Part shown: piece after piece, positions 1-8,046 of the stretch
Layout of the letters: each line of letters begins with the position of its first letter
Position numbering within the stretch: the first letter of the stretch is position 1
Assembly: GCF_017876295.1 (NCBI RefSeq)
Contig: NZ_JAGINT010000001.1
Span: forward strand, 1,922,001-1,986,000
DNA length: 64,000 nucleotides
Direction of reading: 5' to 3'
From: Kribbella aluminosa
GTDB lineage: Bacteria; Actinomycetota; Actinomycetes; Propionibacteriales; Kribbellaceae
Made by a program: the position numbers and the translations under genes
The notes under the pieces: generated by a model
Told to the model about the DNA's origin: nothing
Database searches by the model: none
The model's input: only the letters and a program-made list of their open reading frames with translations

Positions 1-228
1 GATGACGACGAACAGGCCGCCGTACACGATCGCCCGGAAGGCGACCTGCATCACCAGGCCGAGCAGCGGGGCGCCGTCGGCGATCGCGCCGGCGACACCT
101 AGGACGGACTCGGCGACACCTGCACCGACGGCGGTGAGCCACAGCGTGGTCGCTCCGCGGACGGCCAGCGGCGGCTGCGGCCGGGCGACGTCGTGGATCG
201 TGAGGTTGCGGTGCTTGGTGCTGTTCAT
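1..228 (-). CDS. Membrane protein, partial (3' end outside window)
   Basis: The minus strand is open from an ATG at 228 to the window edge (76 codons seen, no stop). The product starts with a polar, histidine- and arginine-containing stretch of about 25 residues. It then shows two hydrophobic segments, around residues 28-48 and 56-76, rich in Ala, Gly, Val and Leu, so it is most likely an integral membrane protein. No family motif is visible. Its neighbour on the same strand, the DUF3866 gene, ends 77 bp upstream, so the two could share a transcript. Function unknown. Confidence 0.55.
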   Translation of the reverse strand, partial: MNSTKHRNLTIHDVARPQPPLAVRGATTLWLTAVGAGVAESVLGVAGAIADGAPLLGLVMQVAFRAIVYGGLFVVI

Positions 229-304
229 ACCACCACTGTCGCCGCGGACGGCCTCCCGATCAGGAGTGCTGCGACCCCAGCCCGGGTAGACCTGGATCCA
301 CTGC

Positions 305-1387
305 TCAGCTACGTGCAGGCACGTCAACCAGCCCGGCGGCATGGCGTCCGGCGGCGGCAGCGGCCTCGAAGTACGCACGGTCCTCGTCGAGGCCGCGGCC
401 CATGGTCGACAGCTTCACGGGGGCGGCCTGCATCGCGTCGTACAGCCCGTCGACGCCTACGCGGACCACGTGGTGCCTGGCCTTCAGGGGCTCGGCTGCG
501 TCGCGTACTGCGTCGCCGAAGTCCCCATCCAGATCCGGTACGACGACGTCGGCCGGCTGGAGTGCTACCCGGCCGTACGCGGTCAGGCTGTGGTGGGAGA
601 TGCCACGGTGTCGCGGCCGCGGGTCTGCCTCGGAGATGCGGAGTGAGGCGACCGCCCGTCCGCCCAGGGTGCCGATGGCGTTCACGGCCTCGCCGGACTG
701 CACACCGGAGAAGCCCCAGCGCGTGCCGGTACCCAGGTTGCCCGGGCCTTGCGTAATCACGACCAGCTCGGCCGTAAGCACCTGTACTGCGGTCAGCAGC
801 CCGGTGTGGACGGTTACCGCTTCACGGTCTCCGCCGTACGCCTGGCCGACGGTCACAGTGCCGCTGAGCCACCCGGCGTCCCGTAGCGTCGCCACACTCC
901 GGGAGAACGCCAGGGGGAGCGCGCCGCCGTCAGTCATCACGTAGACGACGCGTGTGGTCGGCCGGGCCTCGTAGACACCGGCCAGCACAGCCGGCAGGGC
1001 GGAGTGCAGGTCGGCGACCACCACCGGCGTACCGAAGAGGTCGTCAGCGTCCCGCAGTACGTCGTGGTCGGGGGAGTCCTGCTCGTCCGCGCCCATCACC
1101 ATCGTCTGGAGCGGCGTGTAGCGCGCCTTCACCAGGTGCCCGTGCTCAGGCAGGTCCTCCGGGAGCCTGTCCGGTACGGCGACCACCAGGGCGTATCCGC
1201 CCGTGCCCAGGCCGCGGTCCAGGGCGCCTACGTTCAGCAGCACACGGTCGCCCGCAACTGGCGCACCGACCAGCTCCGGGTACGCCAGTGCACGCACAGT
1301 CTGCTCGCCAATCGTCACAGTCAGCTCAAGCGCCCCGGCCCAGCTCCGCCCGACCTGTGCGACCACACCGTCCCGCCAACGAATCAC
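305..1387 (-). CDS. DUF3866 family protein
   Basis: A 360-residue soluble protein with no signal peptide or membrane segment. It matches my memory of the actinobacterial DUF3866 family, which often sits beside the proteasome-accessory genes pafB and pafC; it does so here, divergently transcribed from pafB with 86 bp between them. The N-terminal third looks like a small beta-rich domain, and the middle is Rossmann-like alternating Val/Ala-rich strands and Gly-rich turns (for example GPGNLGTGT). The biochemical role of the family is not established to my knowledge. The start is an ATG at 1387. Confidence 0.75.
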   Translation of the reverse strand: MIRWRDGVVAQVGRSWAGALELTVTIGEQTVRALAYPELVGAPVAGDRVLLNVGALDRGLGTGGYALVVAVPDRLPEDLPEHGHLVKARYTPLQTMVMGADEQDSPDHDVLRDADDLFGTPVVVADLHSALPAVLAGVYEARPTTRVVYVMTDGGALPLAFSRSVATLRDAGWLSGTVTVGQAYGGDREAVTVHTGLLTAVQVLTAELVVITQGPGNLGTGTRWGFSGVQSGEAVNAIGTLGGRAVASLRISEADPRPRHRGISHHSLTAYGRVALQPADVVVPDLDGDFGDAVRDAAEPLKARHHVVRVGVDGLYDAMQAAPVKLSTMGRGLDEDRAYFEAAAAAGRHAAGLVDVPARS

Positions 1388-1444
1388 ACCGTGAGATTAG
1401 CGGGTCGAACCGGTGTTCGAAGTTTCGGTGCGACAAGGCGGGTT

Positions 1445-1467
1445 TTGGACGCCCGAGGCCGTAAGGT
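1445..1467 (+). promoter_or_regulatory. Candidate pafB promoter, leaderless, PafBC-like spacing
   Basis: A TAAGGT -10-like hexamer at 1462-1467 ends 6 nt before the GTG start of pafB, which suggests a leaderless transcript. A 9-mer beginning TTG at 1445 lies exactly 8 nt upstream of the hexamer. This is the spacing of the mycobacterial RecA-NDp/PafBC motif (TTGTCRGTG-N8-TANNNT), but the 9-mer itself fits poorly (TTGGACGCC). The same AGGCGGGTTTTG 12-mer that ends in this TTG also precedes the helY motif. Inference from sequence only. Confidence 0.35.
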
Positions 1468-1473
1468 GGTCGG

Positions 1474-2427
1474 GTGTCGGCGCGGAAGAGTGAGCGGCTG
1501 CTCAACGTGGTCATCTGCCTGCTGGTCGCGCGCACCTACGTGACCAAGGAGCGGATCCGCGAGGTCGTCGAGGGCTACGCCGGGCAGACCGACGACGCGT
1601 TCGAGAAGATGTTCGAGCGCGACAAGGACGAGCTGCGCGATCTCGGCATCCCGATCGAGATGGGCACCATCGACAAGTTCTTCTCCGACGAGGTCGGGTA
1701 CCGGATCCGCCGCGACGTGTTCGAGCTCCCCGAGGTGCACCTGGAGCCGGACGAGGCCGCCGTGCTGGGAGTCGCCGCGCGGGTCTGGCAGCACGCCGGC
1801 CTGTCCGAGGCGACCACGTCCGCGGTGCTGAAGCTGAAGGCGGCCGGCATCCAGACCGACCAGTCGGCGCTGAGCGCGATCGAGCCGCACGTCGGCGCGT
1901 CCGAGCCGTCGTTCGACCCGCTGTGGGCGGCGGTGGTGGCGCGCCAGGCAGTCCGGTTCCAGCACCTGCGCAGCGGTGCGTCCGAGCCGACCACGCGGAC
2001 GCTGGAGCCGTGGGGGATCGTCTCCTGGCACGGCCGGTGGTACGTCGTCGGGCGCGACCGCGACCGGCAGGCGACCCGGATGTTCCGGATGTCGCGGATC
2101 GGCGGCGCCGTGAAGACGGTGGGGGAGCCCGGCGCGTTCACCGTGCCGGAGGGGACGGACCTGCGCTCGCTGGTGACCGAACTGGCCCCGCCGCGGCCGA
2201 CCTCCGAGGCGAAGGTGCGGGCGCGGACCGGGTCGTGCGTGAGCCTGCGCCGCCGCGCGAACGCCATCGAGTCGTACGAGGAGGGCTGGGACCTGCTGCA
2301 CGTCCCGTACGCCGACTCGTCGGTGCTGGCTGAGGAGATCGCGTCGTACGGAACGGATGCGGTCGTCGAAGGACCGGGGGACGTGCTCGACGGCGTGCTG
2401 TGGCGTCTGCGGACGGTGGCGGGATGA
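1474..2427 (+). CDS. pafB: WYL-domain transcriptional regulator PafB
   Basis: PafB (317 aa) pairs with PafC to form a transcriptional activator of DNA-damage genes in mycobacteria that acts independently of LexA. The N-terminal about 60 residues form a winged helix-turn-helix. A WYL sensor domain follows, with the characteristic stretch containing WYVVGRD at residues 189-195, and then the C-terminal extension. The GTG start at 1474 has no clear ribosome site and is preceded by a -10-like hexamer, so translation is probably leaderless. pafC begins inside the stop codon (ATGA overlap), as expected for two subunits made together. pafA and the proteasome genes are not in the window. Confidence 0.9.
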   Translation: MSARKSERLLNVVICLLVARTYVTKERIREVVEGYAGQTDDAFEKMFERDKDELRDLGIPIEMGTIDKFFSDEVGYRIRRDVFELPEVHLEPDEAAVLGVAARVWQHAGLSEATTSAVLKLKAAGIQTDQSALSAIEPHVGASEPSFDPLWAAVVARQAVRFQHLRSGASEPTTRTLEPWGIVSWHGRWYVVGRDRDRQATRMFRMSRIGGAVKTVGEPGAFTVPEGTDLRSLVTELAPPRPTSEAKVRARTGSCVSLRRRANAIESYEEGWDLLHVPYADSSVLAEEIASYGTDAVVEGPGDVLDGVLWRLRTVAG

Positions 2428-3395
2428 GTAGCGCGCGTGACCAGGTGCAGCGGCTGCTGGCGCTGGTGCCGTACCTGCGGGAGAACGACGGTGCCCGCGT
2501 CGACGATGTCGCCAAGGAGTTCGGCGTCCGGCCGAAGCAGATCATCGCGGACCTGAAGGTGCTGTGGTTCTGCGGGCTGCCCGGTGCGCAGATGGGCGAC
2601 CTGATCGAGATCGACATCGAGGCGGCCGAGGGCGACGGCGTCATCCACATCAACAACGCGGACTACCTGGCCCGCCCGCTGCGGCTCGCCGCGGCCGAGG
2701 CGCTCGCCCTGCTGACCGCGCTCCGGACGCTGCGCGAGGTGACCGGCGGCCCGGACCGGGACGCCGTGGACCGAGCGATCGCGAAGCTGGAACGCGCCGC
2801 CGGTGAGGCCGCCGCCGCGAGCGAGGGCGCCGCGGCACACGTCCACGTCGAGCCGGCCGCGCCGGAGATCGCCGAGACCGTCAACCGCGGCCTCGCGACC
2901 AAGCGCCGCCTGCACCTGACGTACGACGTACCGTCACGCGACGAGACGACCGAGCGGGACGTGGACCCGATGCGGCTCGTGGTGTCCGAGGGGCGCACGT
3001 ACCTCGAGGCCTGGTGCCGCCTGGCCGAGGACGTCCGGCTGTTCCGCCTGGACCGGATCGCCGACGTCAAGCTCCTCGACCTCCCGAGCGAACCACCGCC
3101 CGAGGCGACACCGCGCGACCTGTCGAACGGCATGTTCCAGCCCTCCGAACAAGACCTCCTGGCCACGCTCCGGCTGGCCCCGCCCGCGCGCTGGGTCGCG
3201 GAGTACTACCCGAACGAGTCCGTCGAAGAGGCCCCGGAGAACTCCCTGATCGTCAAACTCCGCGTCGCCGACGTCAACTGGCTGCAACGCCTGGTCCTCC
3301 GCCTCGGCGGCGCCGCCACGGTCCTCGACCCACCCGACCTCAGCACCCAGATCGCCGCCACCGCCCGCGACGCCCTCTCGGCGTACGACGTCTAA
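2424..3395 (+). CDS. pafC: WYL-domain transcriptional regulator PafC
   Basis: The second half of the PafBC pair (323 aa). The N-terminal helix-turn-helix spans about residues 5-60 (RVDDVAKEFGVRPKQI region). The WYL domain lies at about 140-225, with the related segment YLEAWCRLAEDVRLFRLDRI, and a C-terminal WCX-type extension follows. The start is taken at ATG 2424, which overlaps the pafB stop by 4 bp; an upstream in-frame start at 2400 lies inside pafB and is less likely. The gene ends convergently with the next minus-strand gene, the two stop regions overlapping by 4 bp. Confidence 0.9.
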   Translation: MSSARDQVQRLLALVPYLRENDGARVDDVAKEFGVRPKQIIADLKVLWFCGLPGAQMGDLIEIDIEAAEGDGVIHINNADYLARPLRLAAAEALALLTALRTLREVTGGPDRDAVDRAIAKLERAAGEAAAASEGAAAHVHVEPAAPEIAETVNRGLATKRRLHLTYDVPSRDETTERDVDPMRLVVSEGRTYLEAWCRLAEDVRLFRLDRIADVKLLDLPSEPPPEATPRDLSNGMFQPSEQDLLATLRLAPPARWVAEYYPNESVEEAPENSLIVKLRVADVNWLQRLVLRLGGAATVLDPPDLSTQIAATARDALSAYDV

Positions 3396-4582
3396 CCGTT
3401 GCTGAGCTGCTTCTCCAGCGGGGAGCGGAAGCGGGGCGTGACCCGGACGCCGGCTAGCCAGGTGGTCCAGCGTTCGGCCTCGGATGCGACGAGGGCGGTG
3501 ACGTCGGCGCCGACGTCCTCCAGCAGGTGGCAGCGGACCTCGCCGGACTCGGGTTGGCCCCAGCCGCCGATGATGCGGCCGTCGGACCAGATCGTCGGGC
3601 CGATGTTGCCGGTGCTGTCGAACAGCTTCGACTTGTGCGGGCCGAGGAACCAGTCGCGTTCCTTCCAGCCCATCGGCGTCGGGTCCAGGCCGGGCAGGAA
3701 CGCGACCCACGGGTCGACCGGGACCTCCGGGTCCTCGTCGCCGGGCAGCACGTACCCGACCTGGCCGTCCAGGTCCACCTCGACGGCTTCGACCGCCGCC
3801 AGCGCCTTCCGGGACTGGCCGAGCGTCCACCCGGCGTACCACTGGAGATCGGCCACGGTGCCGGGGCCGAACGACGTCAGCCATGCCCGTGCGAGCGTCA
3901 CCCGCGCGTCCTCCGCCGGCGGTTTGTCGCCGAGCCCGCCGGGCAGCCAGTCCGCGGACGGTGACCACTGGTGCTGGCCGCTCAGCCAGGTCCCCAGCGG
4001 GCGGCCGCGGACGATCCGGCCCTCGGCGGAGAGCTGGAACAGGACACGGCTCGTCACATACGGCTGGGCGGCGTACGACTTCCCGGCGGCCATGCTCAGC
4101 CGGGTCCGCAGCCGCGGCTCGTCGGCGGACAGCTCCTGCGCGGTCGCGGACCCGCGCAGCGCCAGCGCGGTCGCCGTCGACTCCTCGACCGCCGCCAGCC
4201 AGCGCCCGCAGGCCTCCGTGTCCTCGGCGACCTCCGCCTCGGCCAGGTGCTTGACCAGCAACTTCCGCTGCTTCACCGCGATGTCGTCCGTACACGCCGC
4301 CTGGACGACCGGCGCGAACGGCGTCGGTACGACGAACACGGTACGGCGCATGCCCAGCATCCGGATCAGCGTGCGGTCGTCGTACAGCGCACGCTCCGTG
4401 CCCGCGACCTCACTCCCCGGAACCCGCGCGGCCACGCTCAGGTGCACGGTGGCCGGATCGGTCGCGTGCAGGGCGACCATCGCCGCGGCCGCCGCGACCG
4501 GGTCTGCCGCCTGGCAGCCCGCGCCGAGCCGGTGCCGCCGCCCCAGCCGGGCCCGCCGCTCCGCCACCCCGATCCGCCTCAT
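3392..4582 (-). CDS. Winged-helix DNA-binding domain protein (HTH_42 type)
   Basis: A 396-residue protein of the HTH_42/YcaQ-like winged-helix family. The N-terminus (VAERRARLGRRHRLG) is typical of the group. The middle contains the usual His- and Arg-bearing helices (MRRTVFVVPTPFAPVVQAA), and the C-terminal half has the conserved PLGTWL and WVAFLPGLDPTPMGWK blocks. Some relatives are linked to DNA interstrand crosslink repair; the role here is not shown. The start is placed at ATG 4582, because the extra 28 residues upstream look non-coding. It lies between pafC and tatA on the opposite strand. Confidence 0.75.
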   Translation of the reverse strand: MRRIGVAERRARLGRRHRLGAGCQAADPVAAAAAMVALHATDPATVHLSVAARVPGSEVAGTERALYDDRTLIRMLGMRRTVFVVPTPFAPVVQAACTDDIAVKQRKLLVKHLAEAEVAEDTEACGRWLAAVEESTATALALRGSATAQELSADEPRLRTRLSMAAGKSYAAQPYVTSRVLFQLSAEGRIVRGRPLGTWLSGQHQWSPSADWLPGGLGDKPPAEDARVTLARAWLTSFGPGTVADLQWYAGWTLGQSRKALAAVEAVEVDLDGQVGYVLPGDEDPEVPVDPWVAFLPGLDPTPMGWKERDWFLGPHKSKLFDSTGNIGPTIWSDGRIIGGWGQPESGEVRCHLLEDVGADVTALVASEAERWTTWLAGVRVTPRFRSPLEKQLSNG

Positions 4583-4710
4583 CCACACCCCTTGGTCCGT
4601 TGGAACACCCTGCGCGACACTCGGTTTTACCATCACGTTCCGACACCGTTGTCCGCGGAGACGCACCGCGGGTCGTGGCCCGCCCGCCGGAACCGGCTAG
4701 GCTCCTGGGT

Positions 4711-4902
4711 ATGTACTGGTTGCTGCTCTTCGTCGCGGTGGTGGTGGTGTGGACGATCGTCCTCGCCCTGCTCGCGCTGAAGCTGTGGCGCCAGGGCAAG
4801 GCACTGACGCGTGAGTTGGTCGCCGCCCAGTCCAAGCTGGATGCAGCGCAGTCCACGGCCGGGTCTGGACAGACCCGTGAGGATGCGTACGCTCCGGCGT
4901 AG
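4711..4902 (+). CDS. Small single-pass membrane protein with coiled coil
   Basis: A 63-residue protein. Residues 2-24 form one strongly hydrophobic helix, followed by a short charged helix (KLWRQGKALTRELVAAQSKLDAAQ) with heptad-like spacing. I do not recognise a family. The ATG at 4711 is preceded by TAGGCT at 4698-4703 with a 7-nt gap and no Shine-Dalgarno sequence, consistent with a leaderless transcript. It lies 72 bp upstream of tatA on the same strand, so a link to Tat export is possible but only by position. Confidence 0.6.
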   Translation: MYWLLLFVAVVVVWTIVLALLALKLWRQGKALTRELVAAQSKLDAAQSTAGSGQTREDAYAPA

Positions 4903-4974
4903 TATTCGGCCACGAACTCAGGCTCGAGTCCCGAGTTGATGGTGGCAGTGTTTGATGTTGAAAGGGAGATCGAC

Positions 4975-5271
4975 ATGGCAGCACCGCTCCTCGGGATGCC
5001 TCAAGGCGCAGAGTGGCTCGTGATCCTCGCGATCGTCGTGCTGCTGTTCGGTTCGGCGAAGCTGCCGCAGCTGGTCAAGCAGCTCGGCAAGTCGAAGAAG
5101 ATCTGGGAGGACGAGGTCGGTCCGCGGAAGAACGGCGAGCTGACCGAAGAGGCCTCGCAGCAGCCGGCCCAGCCGGTGCAGCAGCCGGTCCAGCAGGCCC
5201 AGGCGCAGCCGAACCAGGCGAACGGCCAGGCGCCGGGCGACGGCCTGCCGCCGACGCACACGGCGAACTGA
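4975..5271 (+). CDS. tatA: Sec-independent protein translocase subunit TatA
   Basis: TatA (98 aa) oligomerises in the membrane to form the pathway through which folded Tat substrates pass. The sequence has the standard build: a short N-terminal hydrophobic helix (residues about 10-25, EWLVILAIVVLLFGSAKLP), the conserved FG-x-x-KLP hinge, an amphipathic helix, and then a long Gln/Pro/Ala-rich disordered tail. The ATG at 4975 is preceded by AAAGGGAG at 4961-4968; the longer in-frame start at 4936 is rejected. tatC follows 16 bp downstream. Confidence 0.92.
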   Translation: MAAPLLGMPQGAEWLVILAIVVLLFGSAKLPQLVKQLGKSKKIWEDEVGPRKNGELTEEASQQPAQPVQQPVQQAQAQPNQANGQAPGDGLPPTHTAN

Positions 5272-5287
5272 ACAGAACGCCCAACCT

Positions 5288-6112
5288 GTGTCGATGGTGA
5301 AGTTCGGGCGACGGAAGGCGAAGGAAGACCGCCGCCCGAGGGACCCAGAGGGTCGGATGACCCTGCGCGAACACATTGTCGAGCTCCGTAACCGGCTGCT
5401 CATCAGTGTGCTCGCGATCGTGGTGTGCACGATTGCGGCCTGGTTCATCTACTACCAGGCGCTGGAGATCCTCAAGCAGCCGTTCGAGACGGCCGTGCGG
5501 CCGTTCGCCGAGAACCGCGGCCTGAAGCCGCAGCTCACCTTCCAGGGCGTCGGCGACCCGCTGACGTTCCGGATCAAGGTGTCGGCGATGCTCGGCCTGA
5601 TCGTGTCCGGGCCGATCTGGCTGTACCAGCTCTGGGCGTTCATCGCGCCGGGTCTGCACCGCACCGAGAAGAAGTGGGCGTACCTGTTCGCCGCGATCGC
5701 CGCGCCGCTGTTCGCGACCGGTATCGCGCTCGGCTACTGGACGCTGCCGAAGGGCATCGCCATCCTGCTCGGCTTCACCCCGGACCAGGTGCAGAACCTG
5801 ATCGAGCTCGGCAAGTACCTGGACTTCGTGATCCGGACGCTGCTGGTGTTCGGCGTCGCGTTCCTGATCCCGCTGGTGGTCGTGCTGCTGAACATGGTCG
5901 GCGTGGTGCCGGCGTCCGCGCTGGCCAAGTTCCGGCCGTACATCATCGTGGCGATCTTCGTCTTCGCAGCCGTCGCGACGCCGTCCGGTGACCCGTTCAC
6001 GATGTGCCTGCTGGCGATCCCGATGACGATGTTGTTCCTCGCCTCCGAGGTGATCGCGCGGATCAACGACAAACGCCGCAAGGTGCGCAACGACGAGTTG
6101 CTGGCGGACTAG
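5288..6112 (+). CDS. tatC: Sec-independent protein translocase subunit TatC
   Basis: TatC (274 aa) is the membrane receptor for twin-arginine signal peptides. The N-terminal MTLREHIVELRNRLL motif, six hydrophobic helices and the family signature WAFIAPGLHRTEKKW between helices 2 and 3 are all present; the last carries the conserved Glu that contacts substrates. The C-terminus is short and basic. The start is GTG 5288, with an in-frame ATG two codons later as an alternative. It forms a two-gene operon with tatA. Two serine hydrolases in this window carry clear Tat signals and are plausible clients. Confidence 0.95.
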   Translation: MSMVKFGRRKAKEDRRPRDPEGRMTLREHIVELRNRLLISVLAIVVCTIAAWFIYYQALEILKQPFETAVRPFAENRGLKPQLTFQGVGDPLTFRIKVSAMLGLIVSGPIWLYQLWAFIAPGLHRTEKKWAYLFAAIAAPLFATGIALGYWTLPKGIAILLGFTPDQVQNLIELGKYLDFVIRTLLVFGVAFLIPLVVVLLNMVGVVPASALAKFRPYIIVAIFVFAAVATPSGDPFTMCLLAIPMTMLFLASEVIARINDKRRKVRNDELLAD

Positions 6113-6115
6113 GGG

Positions 6116-6988
6116 ATGTCTCGGCGGATCGCGCTGGTGGTCAACCCCACCAGCGGTAAGGGCCGTGGTGCCCGGATCGGCCCGGTGGTCCGGGAGCGGC
6201 TGGCGGCCGCCGGGCTGACGGTCGACGTACACACCACCACCTGCGCCGCCGACGTCGGCCGGATCGCCGCCGAGGTGGTCGCGTCCGGCGCGGACGCGGT
6301 CGCGCTGGTCGGCGGTGACGGCACGATCCACCTCGGCGCACAGGTGCTGGCGAACTCCGGGATGCCGTTCGGCGTCATCCCGGCCGGCACCGGCAACGAC
6401 TTCGCCCGCGGTCTCGGCGTACCGCTGAATGATCCCGCCGCCGCGGCCGACCTCGTGGTCGGCGGCCGGATCCGGGCGGTCGACCTCGCGGTGGTGAAGG
6501 ACGAGTTCATCACCACCGTGGTCGCGGGCGGCTTCGACTCGCTGGTGAACCGGCGCGCGAACGCGATGACCTGGCCGAAGGGCAACGCCCGCTACACGCT
6601 CGCGACCCTCGCCGAGCTCCGGACCTTCAAGCCGCTGGAGTACGTCGTCACGATCGACGGCGAGCGGCTGGAGACCCCCGCGATGCTGGTCGCGGTCGGG
6701 ACCGGGCCGATGTACGGCGGCGGGCTGCAGATCTGCGCGAACGCCGAGATCGACGACGGCCTGCTGGACGTGACGATCATCGAGCCGGTGTCCCGGCTGA
6801 CGCTGCTGCAGATGTTCCCGAAGCTGTCGAAAGGCACCCACGTCGGCCACCCGAAGGTGCGGATGCTGCGTGGCCGCTCGGTGCGGATCGAGTCGCCGGG
6901 GATCACGGCGTACGCCGACGGTGAGCCGCTCGGCCCGCTGCCGGTGGAGATCGGCATCGCTCCGGGCGCACTGACCGTCTTCCACTAG
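6116..6988 (+). CDS. Diacylglycerol/lipid kinase (DAGK catalytic domain)
   Basis: A 290-residue member of the diacylglycerol kinase/sphingosine kinase-like family, which phosphorylates lipid hydroxyls with ATP. The nucleotide-binding start (ALVVNPTSGKGRG) and the hallmark GGDGT at residues 66-70 are present, followed by GVIPAGTGNDFARGLG. These place the catalytic domain in the first about 130 residues, and the C-terminal beta-sandwich domain follows. The true lipid substrate cannot be told from sequence. The ATG lies 3 bp after the tatC stop, so it is probably co-transcribed, and a strong hairpin directly follows the stop. Confidence 0.88.
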   Translation: MSRRIALVVNPTSGKGRGARIGPVVRERLAAAGLTVDVHTTTCAADVGRIAAEVVASGADAVALVGGDGTIHLGAQVLANSGMPFGVIPAGTGNDFARGLGVPLNDPAAAADLVVGGRIRAVDLAVVKDEFITTVVAGGFDSLVNRRANAMTWPKGNARYTLATLAELRTFKPLEYVVTIDGERLETPAMLVAVGTGPMYGGGLQICANAEIDDGLLDVTIIEPVSRLTLLQMFPKLSKGTHVGHPKVRMLRGRSVRIESPGITAYADGEPLGPLPVEIGIAPGALTVFH

Positions 6989-7015
6989 GCCCTGTCTGGA
7001 TCACCAGACAGGGCC
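6988..7015 (+). terminator. Intrinsic terminator after the tatA-tatC-lipid kinase operon
   Basis: A perfect 12-bp inverted repeat (GGCCCTGTCTGG at 6988-6999 and its complement at 7004-7015) with a 4-nt loop, starting in the last base of the kinase stop codon. There is no U-tract, as is common in high-GC actinobacteria. Confidence 0.8.
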
Positions 7016-7066
7016 GAGACGAAATCATGAGGTTCCGAGGTCCTTCCATTCCTGCCTTCGGTCTGA

Positions 7067-7081
7067 TAGGAAAGCTTCCTA
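7067..7081 (+). promoter_or_regulatory. Palindromic operator upstream of chitosanase
   Basis: TAGGAA-AGC-TTCCTA is a perfect 6-bp inverted repeat 36 bp before the chitosanase start. It resembles the GAAAGCTTTC-type site bound by the ROK-family repressor CsnR upstream of Streptomyces csnA (knowledge from literature, not checked here). It may mediate induction by chitosan oligomers. Confidence 0.45.
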
Positions 7082-7117
7082 ACAGTTCGTTGCCTCGGAC
7101 GCCCCTCGGAGGACCTC

Positions 7118-7951
7118 ATGGAGAACCGTCCCACCCGCCGGACCACGCTGCTGCTCGGTCTGTCGCTCGCCGCCGTTCCGGCCGCCGGACTCGCCGCCTC
7201 CCGCTACGCGTCGCCCGCCGACGCCGCGGTACAGGTGAAGGCGACCGGCCTCGACGATCCCGCGAAGAAGGAGATCGCGATGGAGATCGTCTGCAGCGCG
7301 GAGAACTCGTCGCTGGACTGGAAGGCGCAGTACAAGTACATCGAGGACATCGCCGACGGCCGCGGGTACACCGCGGGCATCATCGGCTTCTGCTCGGGAA
7401 CCGGCGACATGCTCGACCTGGTCGAGCTGTACTCGAGCCGGAAGCCGGGCAACGTGCTGGAGAAGTACCTGCCGGCGCTGCGCAAGGTGAACGGCAGCGA
7501 CTCGCACAAGGGCCTCGACCCGAACTTCACGAAGGACTGGAAGACCGCGGCGAAGGACTCCGCGTTCCAGTCGTGCCAGAACGACGAGCGCGACCGCGTG
7601 TACTTCAACCCGGCCGTCAAGCAGGGCAAGGCCGACGGGATCGGCACCCTCGGGCAGTTCTGCTACTACGACGCGATCGTGATGCACGGCGACGGTAACG
7701 ACCCGACCAGCTTCGGCGGCATCCGCAAGCGCGCGCTCAGTCACGCGAAGCCGCCGTCGCAGGGCGGGAACGAGACGACGTACCTGAACGCGTTCCTGGA
7801 CGCGCGCGTCTGGGCAATGAAGCAGGAGGAAGCCCACAGCGACACCAGCCGCGTCGACACCGCGCAGCGGGTCTGGCTGAAGAAGGGCAACCTCGCGCTG
7901 AACACCCCGCTGGACTGGAAGGTGTACGGCGACCCGTACCACATCAGCTAG
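7118..7951 (+). CDS. Secreted GH46 chitosanase
   Basis: An endo-chitosanase of glycoside hydrolase family 46 (277 aa) that cleaves beta-1,4 links in chitosan outside the cell. The N-terminus has a twin-arginine-like signal (TRRTTLL, then a hydrophobic stretch) with probable cleavage near residue 36 (ADA-AVQ). The family catalytic pair is visible: Glu62 in the CSAENSSLDW motif and Asp80 in the IADGRGYT motif, matching the Glu22/Asp40 spacing of the Streptomyces N174 enzyme. The length is normal for the family. The gene stands alone between two strong hairpins, with a palindromic operator candidate upstream. Confidence 0.93.
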   Translation: MENRPTRRTTLLLGLSLAAVPAAGLAASRYASPADAAVQVKATGLDDPAKKEIAMEIVCSAENSSLDWKAQYKYIEDIADGRGYTAGIIGFCSGTGDMLDLVELYSSRKPGNVLEKYLPALRKVNGSDSHKGLDPNFTKDWKTAAKDSAFQSCQNDERDRVYFNPAVKQGKADGIGTLGQFCYYDAIVMHGDGNDPTSFGGIRKRALSHAKPPSQGGNETTYLNAFLDARVWAMKQEEAHSDTSRVDTAQRVWLKKGNLALNTPLDWKVYGDPYHIS

Positions 7952-7964
7952 TCACCACCGGACC

Positions 7965-8009
7965 GCAGCCGGGCTCTCGTCGGACCACCAGGGAAGAGAG
8001 CCCGGCTGC
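7965..8009 (+). terminator. Hairpin terminator after chitosanase
   Basis: A 14-bp perfect inverted repeat (GCAGCCGGGCTCTC at 7965-7978, complement at 7996-8009) with a 17-nt loop, between the convergent chitosanase and marR genes; it could serve both strands. A degenerate 12-bp direct repeat (TGCGTCATGTCC and variants, about four copies) follows at 8007-8054. Confidence 0.75.
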
Positions 8010-8046
8010 GTCATGTCCTGCGTCATGTCCTGGGCCAGGTCCTGGG

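Noticed and set aside
2400..2423. Upstream start for pafC
   Set aside because: It lies inside pafB with no ribosome site, whereas ATG 2424 forms the usual ATGA coupling.
5075..6985. Very long minus-strand open frames antisense to tatC and the lipid kinase (636 codons)
   Set aside because: In DNA of this GC content antisense frames are often open by chance; the product is Arg/His/Asp-rich without family motifs, and the plus strand encodes clear TatC and DAGK proteins.
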